Counted from the first letter of the stretch, positions 16,814 through 25,943 are shown. The stretch is DNA of 26,545 nucleotides from Hungatella sp. UBA5385 (GCA_002409995.1 DHOR01000042.1:1-26545), one strand, 5' to 3'. A program made the numbers and translations. The notes: a model not told the origin generated them from the sequence alone.

Positions 16814-16972
16814 CCATAAAATAATAGAAAAAATTAAAAGACATTGAAAAAGTTACAGAAAACCAAGGGGTTATTCCATAAAAATTAGAAAAGGAAGGAA
16901 TAAATTTCATTTTTAACGAAGTTATCAGAAAAATAAATGGTTGAAAATGCATAGTATTACATGTGTTTTGAA

Positions 16973-16987
16973 TTGAAAGCGAAAGTA
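16973..16987 (+). promoter_or_regulatory. Candidate catabolite-repression (cre) site over the -35 box
   Basis: TTGAAAGCGAAAGTA matches the CcpA cre consensus WTGNAANCGNWNNCW at every fixed position but one (T in place of the last C). It covers the -35 box, where CcpA binding would repress. This fits a sugar-import operon; the match alone is not proof. Confidence 0.45.
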
Positions 16988-17001
16988 AATTTTTTTATAA
17001 T
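16973..17001 (+). promoter_or_regulatory. Sigma-A promoter of the ABC importer operon
   Basis: TTGAAA (16973-16978) and a perfect TATAAT (16996-17001) are separated by exactly 17 bases, about 70 bases upstream of the first permease gene. Confidence 0.8.
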
Positions 17002-17071
17002 AGTGGCATAAGAGTTGGGGATATTAAACAAATTAAACAAAATATGACAAAAAGGGAAGGGTGACGAATAT

Positions 17072-18028
17072 ATGAAAAAAACGAAAAAGCAGACTGCGGC
17101 TGTTACAAAGCCCCAGAGCAGAAGCCATGGATTTGGCTGGTATTTGAAGCGTGACTGGCAGCTCTATGCCCTCATGTTTCTGCCAATGCTTTTTATCCTG
17201 GTGTTTAAGTTCCTCCCTTATACGGGACTATCCATTGCATTTAAAGATTATAAGGTAGCTAAGGGATATGCAGACAGCCCATGGATTGGTTTTGACGTAT
17301 TCCGCAAAGTGTTTAAGAAGAGGGATTTTGGTCAGTCTGTTTACAACACGCTGCTCCTGAATATCCTGGATCTGGTTTTCAGCTTTCCAATGCCGGTTAT
17401 TCTTGCCTTGATTCTTAATGAGGTTAAGAATAAGTATTTTAAAAAGGTTACCCAAACATTATTATACCTGCCTCACTTCCTTTCATGGGTTATTATAGGA
17501 GGTATCGGTTACTCCCTGTTTTCATTAAGCAGCGGTGTTGTCAACATACTGATACAGAATGCAGGCCGCACACCTATTCCATTTCTTCAGGAGAATACAT
17601 GGTGGCTGATCAGTTATGTGTTAATCGGTGTCTGGCAGTCTATGGGCTGGGGAACCATTATCTATCTGGCAGCAATCACAGGTGTGAACTCAGAGCTGTA
17701 TGAAGCAGCCAGAGTTGATGGCGCAGGAAGATGGAAGCAGTGTCTCTATGTAACCCTTCCCTGTATCCGCAGTACCATTGTAACGTTGCTGATTATGAAT
17801 CTGGGCAAACTGATGGGCGGTTCCTTTGAACGAGTATTCGCCCTTTATAATGCGAAAGCAACACAGTATACAACTACAATTCCTGTTCTGGTATACAGAT
17901 GGGGTATTGAAAGCGGTAAGTTCAGCGAAGCAACTGCTCTTGGACTCTTTCAGTCGGTGATTGGCCTTGCACTTGTTCTCGCCGCAGATTTTGCAGCTAA
18001 GAAGCTGGGCGAAGACGGACTGATATAA
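17072..18028 (+). CDS. Sugar ABC transporter permease, LplB/YteP type
   Basis: A 318-residue inner-membrane permease with about six hydrophobic segments after a basic N-terminus. The EAA loop that docks to the ATPase is visible as EAARVDGAGRWKQCLYVTLP. RDWQLYALMFLPMLFILVFK and the YTGLSIAFKDYK segment are typical of the LplB group, which in Bacillus includes importers of rhamnogalacturonan-derived oligosaccharides. It pairs with the permease encoded 16 bases downstream. No ATPase gene is present, as usual for this group, which uses a shared MsmX-like ATPase encoded elsewhere. The start follows GGGAAGGGTG. Confidence 0.92.
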   Translation: MKKTKKQTAAVTKPQSRSHGFGWYLKRDWQLYALMFLPMLFILVFKFLPYTGLSIAFKDYKVAKGYADSPWIGFDVFRKVFKKRDFGQSVYNTLLLNILDLVFSFPMPVILALILNEVKNKYFKKVTQTLLYLPHFLSWVIIGGIGYSLFSLSSGVVNILIQNAGRTPIPFLQENTWWLISYVLIGVWQSMGWGTIIYLAAITGVNSELYEAARVDGAGRWKQCLYVTLPCIRSTIVTLLIMNLGKLMGGSFERVFALYNAKATQYTTTIPVLVYRWGIESGKFSEATALGLFQSVIGLALVLAADFAAKKLGEDGLI

Positions 18029-18044
18029 GGAGGGAGATTACACT

Positions 18045-18959
18045 ATGAGTGAACAAAAATCGTATCATTACAAAACATGGACTAAGGCAAGAGTGAAGAA
18101 TACAGCGATTGATGCATTTTTCTATCTGCTTCTGCTTGTGATTTCCTTAACCTGCCTGCTTCCATTTGTACATATTTTTGCAAAGTCCATTAGCAATGAG
18201 GCTTATGTTATTGCAAACAAGATATTCCTGATTCCTAAGGATATTAATTTTACTGCTTATAAGAAGGTGTTTCAGGATGCGTCCATTGTCCGGTCTCTCT
18301 ATGTGTCTGTCATTGTTACCATTGCATTTACAGCCATTGGTATGGTGCTGACCATCAGTGCAGCTTATGCTTTGACGAGAAAGCAGTTAAAGGGCAGGAA
18401 GCTGATGACATTTCTCATTATGTTTACCATGTACTTTACAGCAGGAACCATTCCTGATTACCTGCTGATGAATCAGCTTAATATGCTGGATACCTGGTGG
18501 TGTATGATATTGCCTCTGTCCTTTGCAGCATATAATTTCCTGATTATGAAGAACAATTTCCAGGCTTCCATACCGGACAGTCTGATTGAATCGGCACTGA
18601 TTGACGGAGCCGGACATTTTAAGATTCTTACCAGGATTGTGGTTCCGCTGTCAAAGCCTATTATTGCAACCATTTCCCTGTTTTACGCAGTTGGACGGTG
18701 GAATGCTTACTCAGATGCCCTGTTTTACATCAAACAGAGAGTGGATTTACGGCCTTTGCAGTTAAAGCTATACTATCTGGTGGTTGCTGCCAGTGAGTCC
18801 TTTAAGGCGGAGGGCGGTTCCATCACAGGTCAGATCACCAATCCTGAGGTGTTAAAGGCATCCTGTATTATATTTGCAACTCTTCCCATTGTATGCATCT
18901 ATCCCTTTGTACAGAAATATTTCGTACAGGGTACCATGATAGGAGCAGTTAAGGGTTGA
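18045..18959 (+). CDS. Sugar ABC transporter permease, LplC/YtcP type
   Basis: A 304-residue partner permease with about six membrane segments. The ATPase-docking EAA loop reads ESALIDGAGHFKILTRIVVP, and the C-terminus ends YFVQGTMIGAVKG, a hallmark of the YtcP/LplC group. GRWNAYSDALFYI is the conserved periplasm-facing loop of this family. It is preceded by AAGGAGGGAG and followed 31 bases later by the solute-binding protein gene, so all three components are one transcript. Confidence 0.93.
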   Translation: MSEQKSYHYKTWTKARVKNTAIDAFFYLLLLVISLTCLLPFVHIFAKSISNEAYVIANKIFLIPKDINFTAYKKVFQDASIVRSLYVSVIVTIAFTAIGMVLTISAAYALTRKQLKGRKLMTFLIMFTMYFTAGTIPDYLLMNQLNMLDTWWCMILPLSFAAYNFLIMKNNFQASIPDSLIESALIDGAGHFKILTRIVVPLSKPIIATISLFYAVGRWNAYSDALFYIKQRVDLRPLQLKLYYLVVAASESFKAEGGSITGQITNPEVLKASCIIFATLPIVCIYPFVQKYFVQGTMIGAVKG

Positions 18960-18990
18960 CTATAGAATTCAAAAAAGAGGAGGAAGTTTC

Positions 18991-20676
18991 ATGAGAAAAG
19001 TTAGTAAATGGAAAAGAGCAGCGGCTCTTGGATTGGCAGCAGTGATGACAGCTGGTATGGCAGCAGGCTGCAGCAGCAAGAAGGAAGAACCAGCAGAAAC
19101 AACAACAGCTAAGGCAGCGGAAGCAACAACTGCAGCTGAAACAGCAAAGCCAGAGGAGACAACTGCAGGGGAAGCAGGTGCCTACACAGATTATTCTGCA
19201 GGCTTTCCTGAGAATGTTACCATTAAGATCCCAGTTTATGACCGTGGTTTTGAAGGCTGGGACCCAGCTAACAACTATTACACCAAATGGATCCAGCAGG
19301 AATTCGGAGACAAATACAACGTAACAGTTCAGTATGTTGCTATCAGCCGTCAGAATGAAATCGCTGACTTTATGCAGATGATTGCAGCAGGCAATGCACC
19401 TGATATTGTTTTCCACTATGATATGCCTCAGGCAGTAAATTACAACTCCGAAGGCGCTATGCAGGAACTGGATCTTGAAGAGATCGAATTCTATGCTCCT
19501 GACTATTATTCAAAATTAGGCGATACCATCAATACCTATGGTAAGTTAGACGGCAAGAACACATTCTTCTTTGCAGAGAGAAATGCTATTTATTACAACT
19601 GGGTAACTCTGATTCGTCAGGACTGGCTGGATAAGGTTGGCATGGAAAGACCGGAAAACAGAGAAGAGCTTGATGCAGTTGCCACAGCATGGAAGGAAGC
19701 CGGACTTGGTAAATTAGGAGCTCAGCTGATTAATAAGAGCTATACCTATCAGTATCCATTTATCGGTGAAGCACGTGATGCCAAAGAATTAGGTTTATAC
19801 CTTGACTTAAATGTGGCTCCTCTTACATGGGAACCATCAAAGGCCTATATTCAGGCAATGAATAAGGAATACAATGAAGGGATTCTTGATCCTGAGTTCT
19901 ATTTAAATGCTGATGATGCTGCATGGAAGGCAGACTTTGTGGCAGGTAATATAGGAACCTATTCCTTCTATATTTCCTCCAACACAGACGTAATCAGCAG
20001 CTTAAAGGTTAATGATCCGTCAGCAGAGGTTTCTGTTCTCAGCCCTGCAGCTCAGGCTCCTTCAGACAGCAAGGCATATTACTACAAATATCCGCCTTTT
20101 GGTATGATCATGGGAATTAACTCCAAGACAACTGATGAACAGCGTGCTGCTGTATGGATGTTATTAGACTGGATGATTCAGCCGGAGAATCTGTTTACTT
20201 TACAGAATGGTTTTGAAGGTGAAAACTACACAATGGAAGATGGAATTGCTGTACCTGTTGCTGATTATGCAGGAGAGAACAAGCTTTCCAACAATAACAA
20301 CAAGGATTACTGGTGTCTGGTAGCTGAGGTAGCTGACTACGGCGAAGAGGCTAAGAACTTTAAGGCTAATACAAAAACACTTGCACCTGCAGGCTATGAG
20401 AGCTTAATTCAGGATTCTTATGAATTCAATAAGGCAGTGGAACAGTATGGTCTGGTTACACCTATTTTCACTAAGATGGTAGAGTCTACCAGCGAATATG
20501 CTGCTGATTTAACAGCTATGTGGCAGGAAGCTTATGTTGATATGGTTACCTGTAAACCGGAAGAGTTAGATGCTAAGTATGAGGAATACAGCAAGGAATA
20601 CTTAGACAGCGGTTTCCAGGAAATCCTTGATGAGAAACAGGCATTACTTGATTCAGGAGATTATATTGCTGAATAA
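18991..20676 (+). CDS. Extracellular solute-binding lipoprotein of the LplA/LipO type
   Basis: A 561-residue substrate-binding protein. A basic N-terminus and hydrophobic core end in a lipobox (MAAGC, lipid-modified C27), followed by a threonine/alanine/glutamate-rich linker to about residue 60 that acts as a spacer from the membrane. The rest is a large two-lobe binding fold of the family that accompanies LplB/YtcP permeases. Its size, above 500 residues, is usual for this group and suits oligosaccharide ligands. It captures the sugar for the two permeases encoded just upstream. AAGAGGAGG precedes the ATG, and a terminator follows the stop. Confidence 0.92.
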   Translation: MRKVSKWKRAAALGLAAVMTAGMAAGCSSKKEEPAETTTAKAAEATTAAETAKPEETTAGEAGAYTDYSAGFPENVTIKIPVYDRGFEGWDPANNYYTKWIQQEFGDKYNVTVQYVAISRQNEIADFMQMIAAGNAPDIVFHYDMPQAVNYNSEGAMQELDLEEIEFYAPDYYSKLGDTINTYGKLDGKNTFFFAERNAIYYNWVTLIRQDWLDKVGMERPENREELDAVATAWKEAGLGKLGAQLINKSYTYQYPFIGEARDAKELGLYLDLNVAPLTWEPSKAYIQAMNKEYNEGILDPEFYLNADDAAWKADFVAGNIGTYSFYISSNTDVISSLKVNDPSAEVSVLSPAAQAPSDSKAYYYKYPPFGMIMGINSKTTDEQRAAVWMLLDWMIQPENLFTLQNGFEGENYTMEDGIAVPVADYAGENKLSNNNNKDYWCLVAEVADYGEEAKNFKANTKTLAPAGYESLIQDSYEFNKAVEQYGLVTPIFTKMVESTSEYAADLTAMWQEAYVDMVTCKPEELDAKYEEYSKEYLDSGFQEILDEKQALLDSGDYIAE

Positions 20677-20683
20677 GATACAA

Positions 20684-20724
20684 TATAAAAGGGCTGCTGC
20701 AGGCAACGCAGCAGCCCTTTTATA
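20684..20724 (+). terminator. Terminator after the solute-binding protein gene
   Basis: A 17-bp perfect stem (20684-20700 with 20708-20724) with a 7-base loop; the second arm ends in the T-rich CCCTTTTATA. It lies 7 bases after the stop codon. Partial read-through would give less transcript of the two enzyme genes than of the importer. Confidence 0.85.
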
Positions 20725-20752
20725 AGCTAAGAAACGGCAGGATATTTATAAT

Positions 20753-22594
20753 ATGACAGAGTATGTTTTTTATAATAATGGAGACAGCAATAAAATTTTA
20801 GTTAATCCGGACTGTATCTATTGGGAGAAACAGGGGTTTGGATTTTTTACAGAAGAAACAGTGAAATCAGACAAGCGTTATAGTCTGACAGAGCTGAATA
20901 CAGGGTTTGAGAAAGAAGAGTGGTTTGCTGGGGAAGTGAGGATTCTGCAGGATGAGTATGGTTGTTATGTGGATTCTTTGTGGAGAGACGGTCTGCGGAG
21001 TTATCAGGAGATTTTAGAAGATGGGGTCATGAAGGACGGGGTTACGAAAAGCAGAATTTTAGAAGACTGCAGACTGCCTCTTTCTTTTAAGGCTGATATA
21101 GGTGAAAAAGGATTTTATCAAGTGACTGTCACTGTTTATGCAGTTGAGGAAGAGGAGGTTTTAATCTATCTGGGAAGACGTCATCTGGCTTATAGGGGAA
21201 GATTAAAGGCGGGGGAGAGATACTGCCGGACATTTCCCGTTTTTATCTGCGATATAATTCCAAGAGGAGAGACAGACCGATATCATGATCAGGAAGCGGA
21301 GGTCACTGTTATTGGCAATCATGTCCGCCTTGCTAAGGTCAGTATTGAGCGTGGGAATGGAAGAACCTTCTTTCTTGCAGGTGACTCCACAGTAACGGAT
21401 CAGAGCGCTAAATATCCTTACAGACCTGAGGTTAACTATGGAGGCTGGGGGCAGATGATTTCCTTCTATTTAAATGGGGAAGGCGCTGTTTCCAATCATG
21501 CTCATTCGGGGCTGACTACGGAAAGCTTTCGCAGTGAGGGGCACTATGAGATTATGATGGACTATGTAAGACCGGGAGATATCTGTGCGTTTCAGTTCGG
21601 ACATAATGATCAGAAGCTGGCTCATCTAAAGGCTGAGGAAGGATATAGAAATAATCTTATGACTTACATCAGGGAAGTCCGTGAGAAGCAGGCGATACCT
21701 GTTCTTATTACTTCTCTTGCAAGAAACTCCTGGAAGGGAGCAGACGGTACTTATAATGATTTGTTGAAGGAATACAGTGATGTTGTGAAACGTATTGGTG
21801 AAGAGGAAGGGGTACCTGTTCTGGACCTTCATCAGAGGAGTATGGAATTTATAAAAGAACATGGATTACAGGATTCCAAACGCTGGTTTTATCCTTCTGA
21901 TTATACTCATACCAATGACTATGGCGCTTATCTTATGGCTTACTTTGTGTGGGAAGAGTTAAAGAAGGTGGGGCTGGTTGAGAGTGGCGGGAAGGCAGAA
22001 GTTTTGAAGGCTGAGATTGTCGAGAGTTACGGGAACGCTGGGGAAGCCGAGAATGGCGGGAATGCTGGGTTTACTCCGGCCAGCTGGATTCCGCCCCAAA
22101 TTATAGAAGTGTTGGATTTTTCTCAATTCTCAGCTTCTGAATCAAACAACAAAAAGCTTTCAGAAGGACTGGAAAGGCCTGAGGATTATTTGACCAGAGC
22201 AGAAGCCCTGGACCTGGTGATAAAAGCTGTTAACTTTTTTCCTACCAATGTATACAATGATCTGTTTACCGATGTTATAGGTCATGAGTGGTATGCCGGA
22301 AGCGTGGAGTGCGGAATTCAAAATGGATTAATACCCTCTCAGATGGTAGAGAATCACACCTTTTGCCCTGACCGTTTCATTGCTTTGGAGGAATTCTTAT
22401 GGATTGCCATAACTGCCTATAAGAGCAGAAAGGAAGTTCCCTCTCCGGAGCATTTCCCAAAGGGTACAAAGGATTGGACAGGAGCTATGGCAGGATCAGC
22501 CTGTGCTATGGGGCTTGTCAGTGAACAGGAGAACTGGGCTGGCAGTATTACCAGACAAGAAGCAGCTAATCTGCTGGATCGGTTAATTATCTGA
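20753..22594 (+). CDS. SGNH/GDSL esterase (CE12-like) with SLH-like C-terminal region
   Basis: A 613-residue protein. Residues about 100-205 form a beta-rich domain, about 206-410 an SGNH hydrolase, and about 475-613 an S-layer-homology-like region (DLFTDVIGHEWYAGSVE, FCPDRFIALEEFLWIA, GSITRQEAANLLDRLI). The hydrolase has S212 in FLAGDSTVTDQ, GGWGQ, H284-N285-D286 in FGHNDQK, and D383-x-x-H386 in PSDYTHTNDYGA. This set resembles rhamnogalacturonan acetylesterases, which deacetylate pectin. There is no signal peptide, and the upstream terminator rules out a longer N-terminus, so the enzyme looks cytoplasmic despite an SLH-like part that normally anchors proteins to the cell wall. The region between about 410 and 475 is low-complexity. 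Confidence 0.82.
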   Translation: MTEYVFYNNGDSNKILVNPDCIYWEKQGFGFFTEETVKSDKRYSLTELNTGFEKEEWFAGEVRILQDEYGCYVDSLWRDGLRSYQEILEDGVMKDGVTKSRILEDCRLPLSFKADIGEKGFYQVTVTVYAVEEEEVLIYLGRRHLAYRGRLKAGERYCRTFPVFICDIIPRGETDRYHDQEAEVTVIGNHVRLAKVSIERGNGRTFFLAGDSTVTDQSAKYPYRPEVNYGGWGQMISFYLNGEGAVSNHAHSGLTTESFRSEGHYEIMMDYVRPGDICAFQFGHNDQKLAHLKAEEGYRNNLMTYIREVREKQAIPVLITSLARNSWKGADGTYNDLLKEYSDVVKRIGEEEGVPVLDLHQRSMEFIKEHGLQDSKRWFYPSDYTHTNDYGAYLMAYFVWEELKKVGLVESGGKAEVLKAEIVESYGNAGEAENGGNAGFTPASWIPPQIIEVLDFSQFSASESNNKKLSEGLERPEDYLTRAEALDLVIKAVNFFPTNVYNDLFTDVIGHEWYAGSVECGIQNGLIPSQMVENHTFCPDRFIALEEFLWIAITAYKSRKEVPSPEHFPKGTKDWTGAMAGSACAMGLVSEQENWAGSITRQEAANLLDRLII

Positions 22595-22615
22595 GACAGA
22601 ATAGGAGACATGAAA

Positions 22616-24775
22616 ATGAAAGATAAAAGAAAAGGGAGTTTTACTCTGCCGGGAGAATCCGGATATGAAGGGCTGACGCTGGAACTGGCACAGCGCTGGG
22701 GCGCAGATGTGATACGTGACAGTGATGGCACTGTTCTATCAGATGAAATTATCAGTGCAGGGTATGGAATTTATTCTACCATCTGCATTATACGTGACCA
22801 TAATCAGTGGGCAGAGAAACATCCGGATCAGCTTCAGCAGACATTTCTTGTAACGGCTCCCAAAACTGCAGAGGAAAACTGTCTGATTTTTCATTTGATG
22901 GAGGATTTCTTTGAAGAGCAGTTCCTTGTTAATGGCTCCAGAGAATCTATGAAATACTGGCAGGTTTATGACAGAACTGTAAATCAGGAGATTTCCCCTC
23001 AGATGTGGACCTATGATGGAGAAACAGGCAATGTGATTCTGCAGCAGGCAATTCCTTTTCATGAATATACAGTCAGCTTTCTTGCCTATCGCATCTGGGA
23101 AGAGATATCCATGTATAATCATGTGACTAACAACTGGGACAAAGAGCATTTAATGCCTGTGGACCCAATTCATGAGGATACAAGAGTTTATCTCTATCAA
23201 TGGCTGAAGAATTGGTGTGAAACTCATGAGTCCACAACAGTTGTCCGTTTTACTTCTCTGTTTTACAATTTTGTATGGATGTGGGGCAGTGATGAGAGAA
23301 AACGGAATCTGTTTACAGACTGGGGCTCCTATGATTTTACCGTCAGCCCAAAAGCGTTAAAGGATTTTAAAAAGGAATATGGTTACAGTCTGACTGCGGA
23401 GGATTTTATTAATCAGGGCAAATTCCATGTGACTCATATGCCGCCCTGCAAACGGCAGCTTGATTATATGGAATTTATCAATAAGTTTGTGGTGGATTTT
23501 GGAAAAGAGCTGGTGGACCTGGTTCACAGCTATGGCAAAAAAGCCTATGTGTTCTATGATGACAGCTGGGTGGGATTAGAGCCTTATAACAGCCGGTTCC
23601 AGGAGTTTGGCTTTGACGGTCTGATCAAATGTGTTTTCTCAGGCTATGAGGTCCGCCTCTGTGCAGGCGTTGAGGTGGAAACACATGAATTACGCCTTCA
23701 TCCCTATCTATTCCCTGTAGGCTTAGGCGGTGCACCTACCTTCTGTGAAGGCGGCAATCCTGTTGCTGATACCAAGGATTACTGGAATAAAGTGAGACGG
23801 GCGCTTCTTCGGGAGAAGATTGACAGAATTGGGCTTGGAGGATATCTGCACCTTGTGGAGGATTTTCCGGATTTTGTGGAATATATAGAGAAAATAGCAG
23901 ATGAATTCCGGCTGATTAAATCATTTCATGAGAGCGGCAGTGTTTATACTCTGCCTTTAAAGATAGCAGTTTTACATAGCTGGGGAAGTCTGCGGTCATG
24001 GACATTATCCGGTCATTTCCATGAGACTTATATGCATGATCTGATTCATATCAATGAGGCTTTATCAGGTTTACCTGTTTCTGTGGAATTTATAAGCTTT
24101 GACGATGTGAAAAACGGCAGGCTGTCTGATGTTGATGTGGTAATTAATGCAGGGGCAGCAGGCACTGCATGGAGCGGCGGAGACAGCTGGAAGGACAGCA
24201 AGGTAGTTGAAGCTCTTACCAGATTCACCTACGAGGGCGGTGTGCTGATCGGAGTTAATGAGCCTTCGGCAGTTGATGGATATCAGACTTATTTCCGTAT
24301 GGCAAATGTGCTGGGAATTGATGAAGACACCGGTGCAAGAGTGTGTCATGGGAAATGGTCCTTTGAGGTTGAGGCAGATGGTATATCTCTGGTTCCGCCA
24401 GGAGCAGGGGTGAAGGGCAGAGCAGGAGTTTATCTGACTGATGGGAAGGCCAGGGTTCTGGCGGAGGAAAATGGTATTCCTACCATCACAACCCATGAGT
24501 TTGGAAATGGCTGCGGCATCTATTTAAGTAGCTTTCAGTTGAATTGTGAGAATACAAGACTTCTCCTGAATCTGATGCTCCATGGTAAGAAAATGAGTCT
24601 TGATCAGATGTATCTGACAGATAATCCATATACAGAGTGTGCATGGTATCCTGAAAGCAGACAGCTGGTTGTGATTAATAATAGCGGTGAGGTTCAGTGC
24701 ACTGGGGTGAAGACTGCAGAGGGCAGGAGAGAAGTGACACTGGAGGCGTTTGATACGGTGATTGTGGAATTGTAA
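22616..24775 (+). CDS. GH112 beta-galactoside phosphorylase (galactosyl-N-acetylhexosamine or galactosyl-rhamnose)
   Basis: A 719-residue cytoplasmic phosphorylase, the usual length for GH112. Recognisable segments are GSFTLPGESGYEGLTLELAQ with WGADVIRDSDGT at the N-terminus, FHEYTVSFLAYRIWEEI, MYNHVTNNW, VVRFTSLFYNF, and YDDSWVGLEPYNSRF, in which D318 aligns with the acid catalyst (Asp313) of the Bifidobacterium enzyme. GH112 enzymes split a galactoside with phosphate to galactose 1-phosphate, acting on lacto-N-biose/galacto-N-biose or on galactosyl-beta-1,4-rhamnose. The CE12-like neighbour and importer type favour the rhamnose substrate; residues alone do not settle it. I start at the second ATG (22616), 8 bases after AGGAG, since an ATG at 22610 is too close. 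Confidence 0.88.
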   Translation: MKDKRKGSFTLPGESGYEGLTLELAQRWGADVIRDSDGTVLSDEIISAGYGIYSTICIIRDHNQWAEKHPDQLQQTFLVTAPKTAEENCLIFHLMEDFFEEQFLVNGSRESMKYWQVYDRTVNQEISPQMWTYDGETGNVILQQAIPFHEYTVSFLAYRIWEEISMYNHVTNNWDKEHLMPVDPIHEDTRVYLYQWLKNWCETHESTTVVRFTSLFYNFVWMWGSDERKRNLFTDWGSYDFTVSPKALKDFKKEYGYSLTAEDFINQGKFHVTHMPPCKRQLDYMEFINKFVVDFGKELVDLVHSYGKKAYVFYDDSWVGLEPYNSRFQEFGFDGLIKCVFSGYEVRLCAGVEVETHELRLHPYLFPVGLGGAPTFCEGGNPVADTKDYWNKVRRALLREKIDRIGLGGYLHLVEDFPDFVEYIEKIADEFRLIKSFHESGSVYTLPLKIAVLHSWGSLRSWTLSGHFHETYMHDLIHINEALSGLPVSVEFISFDDVKNGRLSDVDVVINAGAAGTAWSGGDSWKDSKVVEALTRFTYEGGVLIGVNEPSAVDGYQTYFRMANVLGIDEDTGARVCHGKWSFEVEADGISLVPPGAGVKGRAGVYLTDGKARVLAEENGIPTITTHEFGNGCGIYLSSFQLNCENTRLLLNLMLHGKKMSLDQMYLTDNPYTECAWYPESRQLVVINNSGEVQCTGVKTAEGRREVTLEAFDTVIVEL

Positions 24776-24791
24776 TATTATATATTATGTG

Positions 24792-24840
24792 AGAGGGCAT
24801 TGCAAAATTGTTATTTGCAATGCCCTCTTAGGTTTTTACA
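24792..24840 (+). terminator. Terminator after the GH112 gene
   Basis: Arms at 24792-24806 and 24814-24828 pair perfectly over 15 bp around a 7-base loop, followed by TTAGGTTTTT. The symmetric stem may also serve the convergent reductase gene, though the minus-strand side lacks a good T-tract. Confidence 0.75.
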
Positions 24841-24882
24841 TAACTATATAATTAATGGATTAATGGGAACATAACAGACGTT

Positions 24883-25797
24883 TTAATATTCCGCTTCCAT
24901 CTTCTTGATTTTATTATAAAGCCTGTCATTGACAGGAACTGCCAGACCATAACCGGAAGACATTTCCCGTACAGTACCTGCAAACATCTCCACTTCTGAA
25001 TATCTGCGTGCAATGGCATCCTGCCTCATAGAAGGCATTCCTTGAGGGGAAAGTGTTTTAATCAAGTCTATGTAATAATTGAAATCTTCTTCTGTCAGAT
25101 TAATCCCTTCTTTTTCAGAAAGAGCAATGACTTCCCTCATTGCACCAATCATAGTATCATGGGCTTCTCCCGGAGTCAGAACGCCGCCATAGTTGGTTTC
25201 GTATGCCATACACGTCTGGTTTAAGCCTACATTCAGCATAAATTTACCCCACAGTCTGCGAAGAATCTCAGCTTCTACTGTAAAGGGAACACCACCCTTT
25301 TTCAGATATTGTGTTAAAAGGTCGAGGCGTTCCTGCTGATCAGGATTGTCAATTCCAATACAAAGTTCCCCTGGTTTCGTATAAGTTAAGTCAGAGCCAA
25401 ATTTCATGGCGTCCATTCCCTGAGCAATGGTGTAGATCACCTTATCATGTCCAAATCGCTCTCCAATCATCTTTTCACTGCTGATACCGTTAAGAACAGA
25501 GATAATGGTGGTATCAGGTCCAACACATGGCTTCATGGTCTCCAGTGCGCTGGAAAGAGCGGTGTATTTTACTGCTACAATGACAAGATCAACAGGCTTT
25601 GCCTGGTTTGCCGGGGTTAAGGGAAGTGTAACCTTATTGCCATTGATGGTAAATGAAGAATTCTCATATTTCTTAATTCTGTCATCATCGGCTACATAGC
25701 TGATATGATCAGGACCTAAGTTAGAGATGAGCTGATTACCGAATAACATTCCCAGAGCTCCGACGCCGATGATGGCGGTTGTTTCGATTGGTTTCAT
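24883..25797 (-). CDS. panE: 2-dehydropantoate 2-reductase family protein (PanE/ApbA)
   Basis: A 304-residue NADPH-dependent ketoacid reductase of the PanE/ApbA family, normal length. The N-terminal dinucleotide-binding motif is AIIGVGALGMLFGNQL, followed by LVIVAVKYTALSSAL and SVLNGISSEKMIGERF. The C-terminal helical domain contains the expected catalytic lysine/asparagine region around RRLWGKFMLNVGLNQT. PanE itself makes pantoate for pantothenate and CoA. No panB or panC is nearby and many relatives reduce other 2-keto acids, so the exact substrate is uncertain. AAAGGAG precedes the ATG, with a TATAAT on the same strand at 25829-25834. It is divergent from a LacI-type repressor. Confidence 0.85.
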   Translation of the reverse strand: MKPIETTAIIGVGALGMLFGNQLISNLGPDHISYVADDDRIKKYENSSFTINGNKVTLPLTPANQAKPVDLVIVAVKYTALSSALETMKPCVGPDTTIISVLNGISSEKMIGERFGHDKVIYTIAQGMDAMKFGSDLTYTKPGELCIGIDNPDQQERLDLLTQYLKKGGVPFTVEAEILRRLWGKFMLNVGLNQTCMAYETNYGGVLTPGEAHDTMIGAMREVIALSEKEGINLTEEDFNYYIDLIKTLSPQGMPSMRQDAIARRYSEVEMFAGTVREMSSGYGLAVPVNDRLYNKIKKMEAEY

Positions 25798-25921
25798 AGT
25801 GTGTGACTCCTTTCCGTATCTTTTTACTATTATAAAGCAATAGAAAGAATATTACTATAGATTTGTGGAAAATACATTATAAAACAGATGATATCACAAA
25901 GAATCAATGGAATATTCCAGA

Positions 25922-25943
25922 AGTGCATTGTGCAAAATGCACT
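25922..25943. promoter_or_regulatory. Palindromic candidate operator between panE and the LacI-type gene
   Basis: AGTGCATT (25922-25929) and its reverse complement (25936-25943) flank a 6-base centre, and a second short palindrome TGTGCACA lies at 25954-25961. Placement between divergent genes, one a LacI-type repressor, suggests operator sites for that repressor. A weak promoter (TTGAAA 25962-25967, 17 bases, TACGTT 25985-25990) follows towards the repressor gene. Confidence 0.4.

Larger units (their letters stand above)
16751..17071. other. 321-base divergent control region, araC-type gene/ABC importer
   Basis: This AT-rich, non-coding stretch contains one good sigma-A promoter in each direction and a catabolite-site match, listed separately. 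Bases about 16840-16970 between the two promoters hold A/T-rich sequence where AraC-type binding sites would be expected, but I could not define a clear repeated half-site. No small gene was seen. Confidence 0.7.

Noticed and set aside
18949..19416. 155-residue minus-strand open frame rich in cysteine and serine
   Set aside because: It is antisense to the N-terminus and low-complexity linker of the solute-binding lipoprotein; its composition simply mirrors the alanine/threonine codons there.
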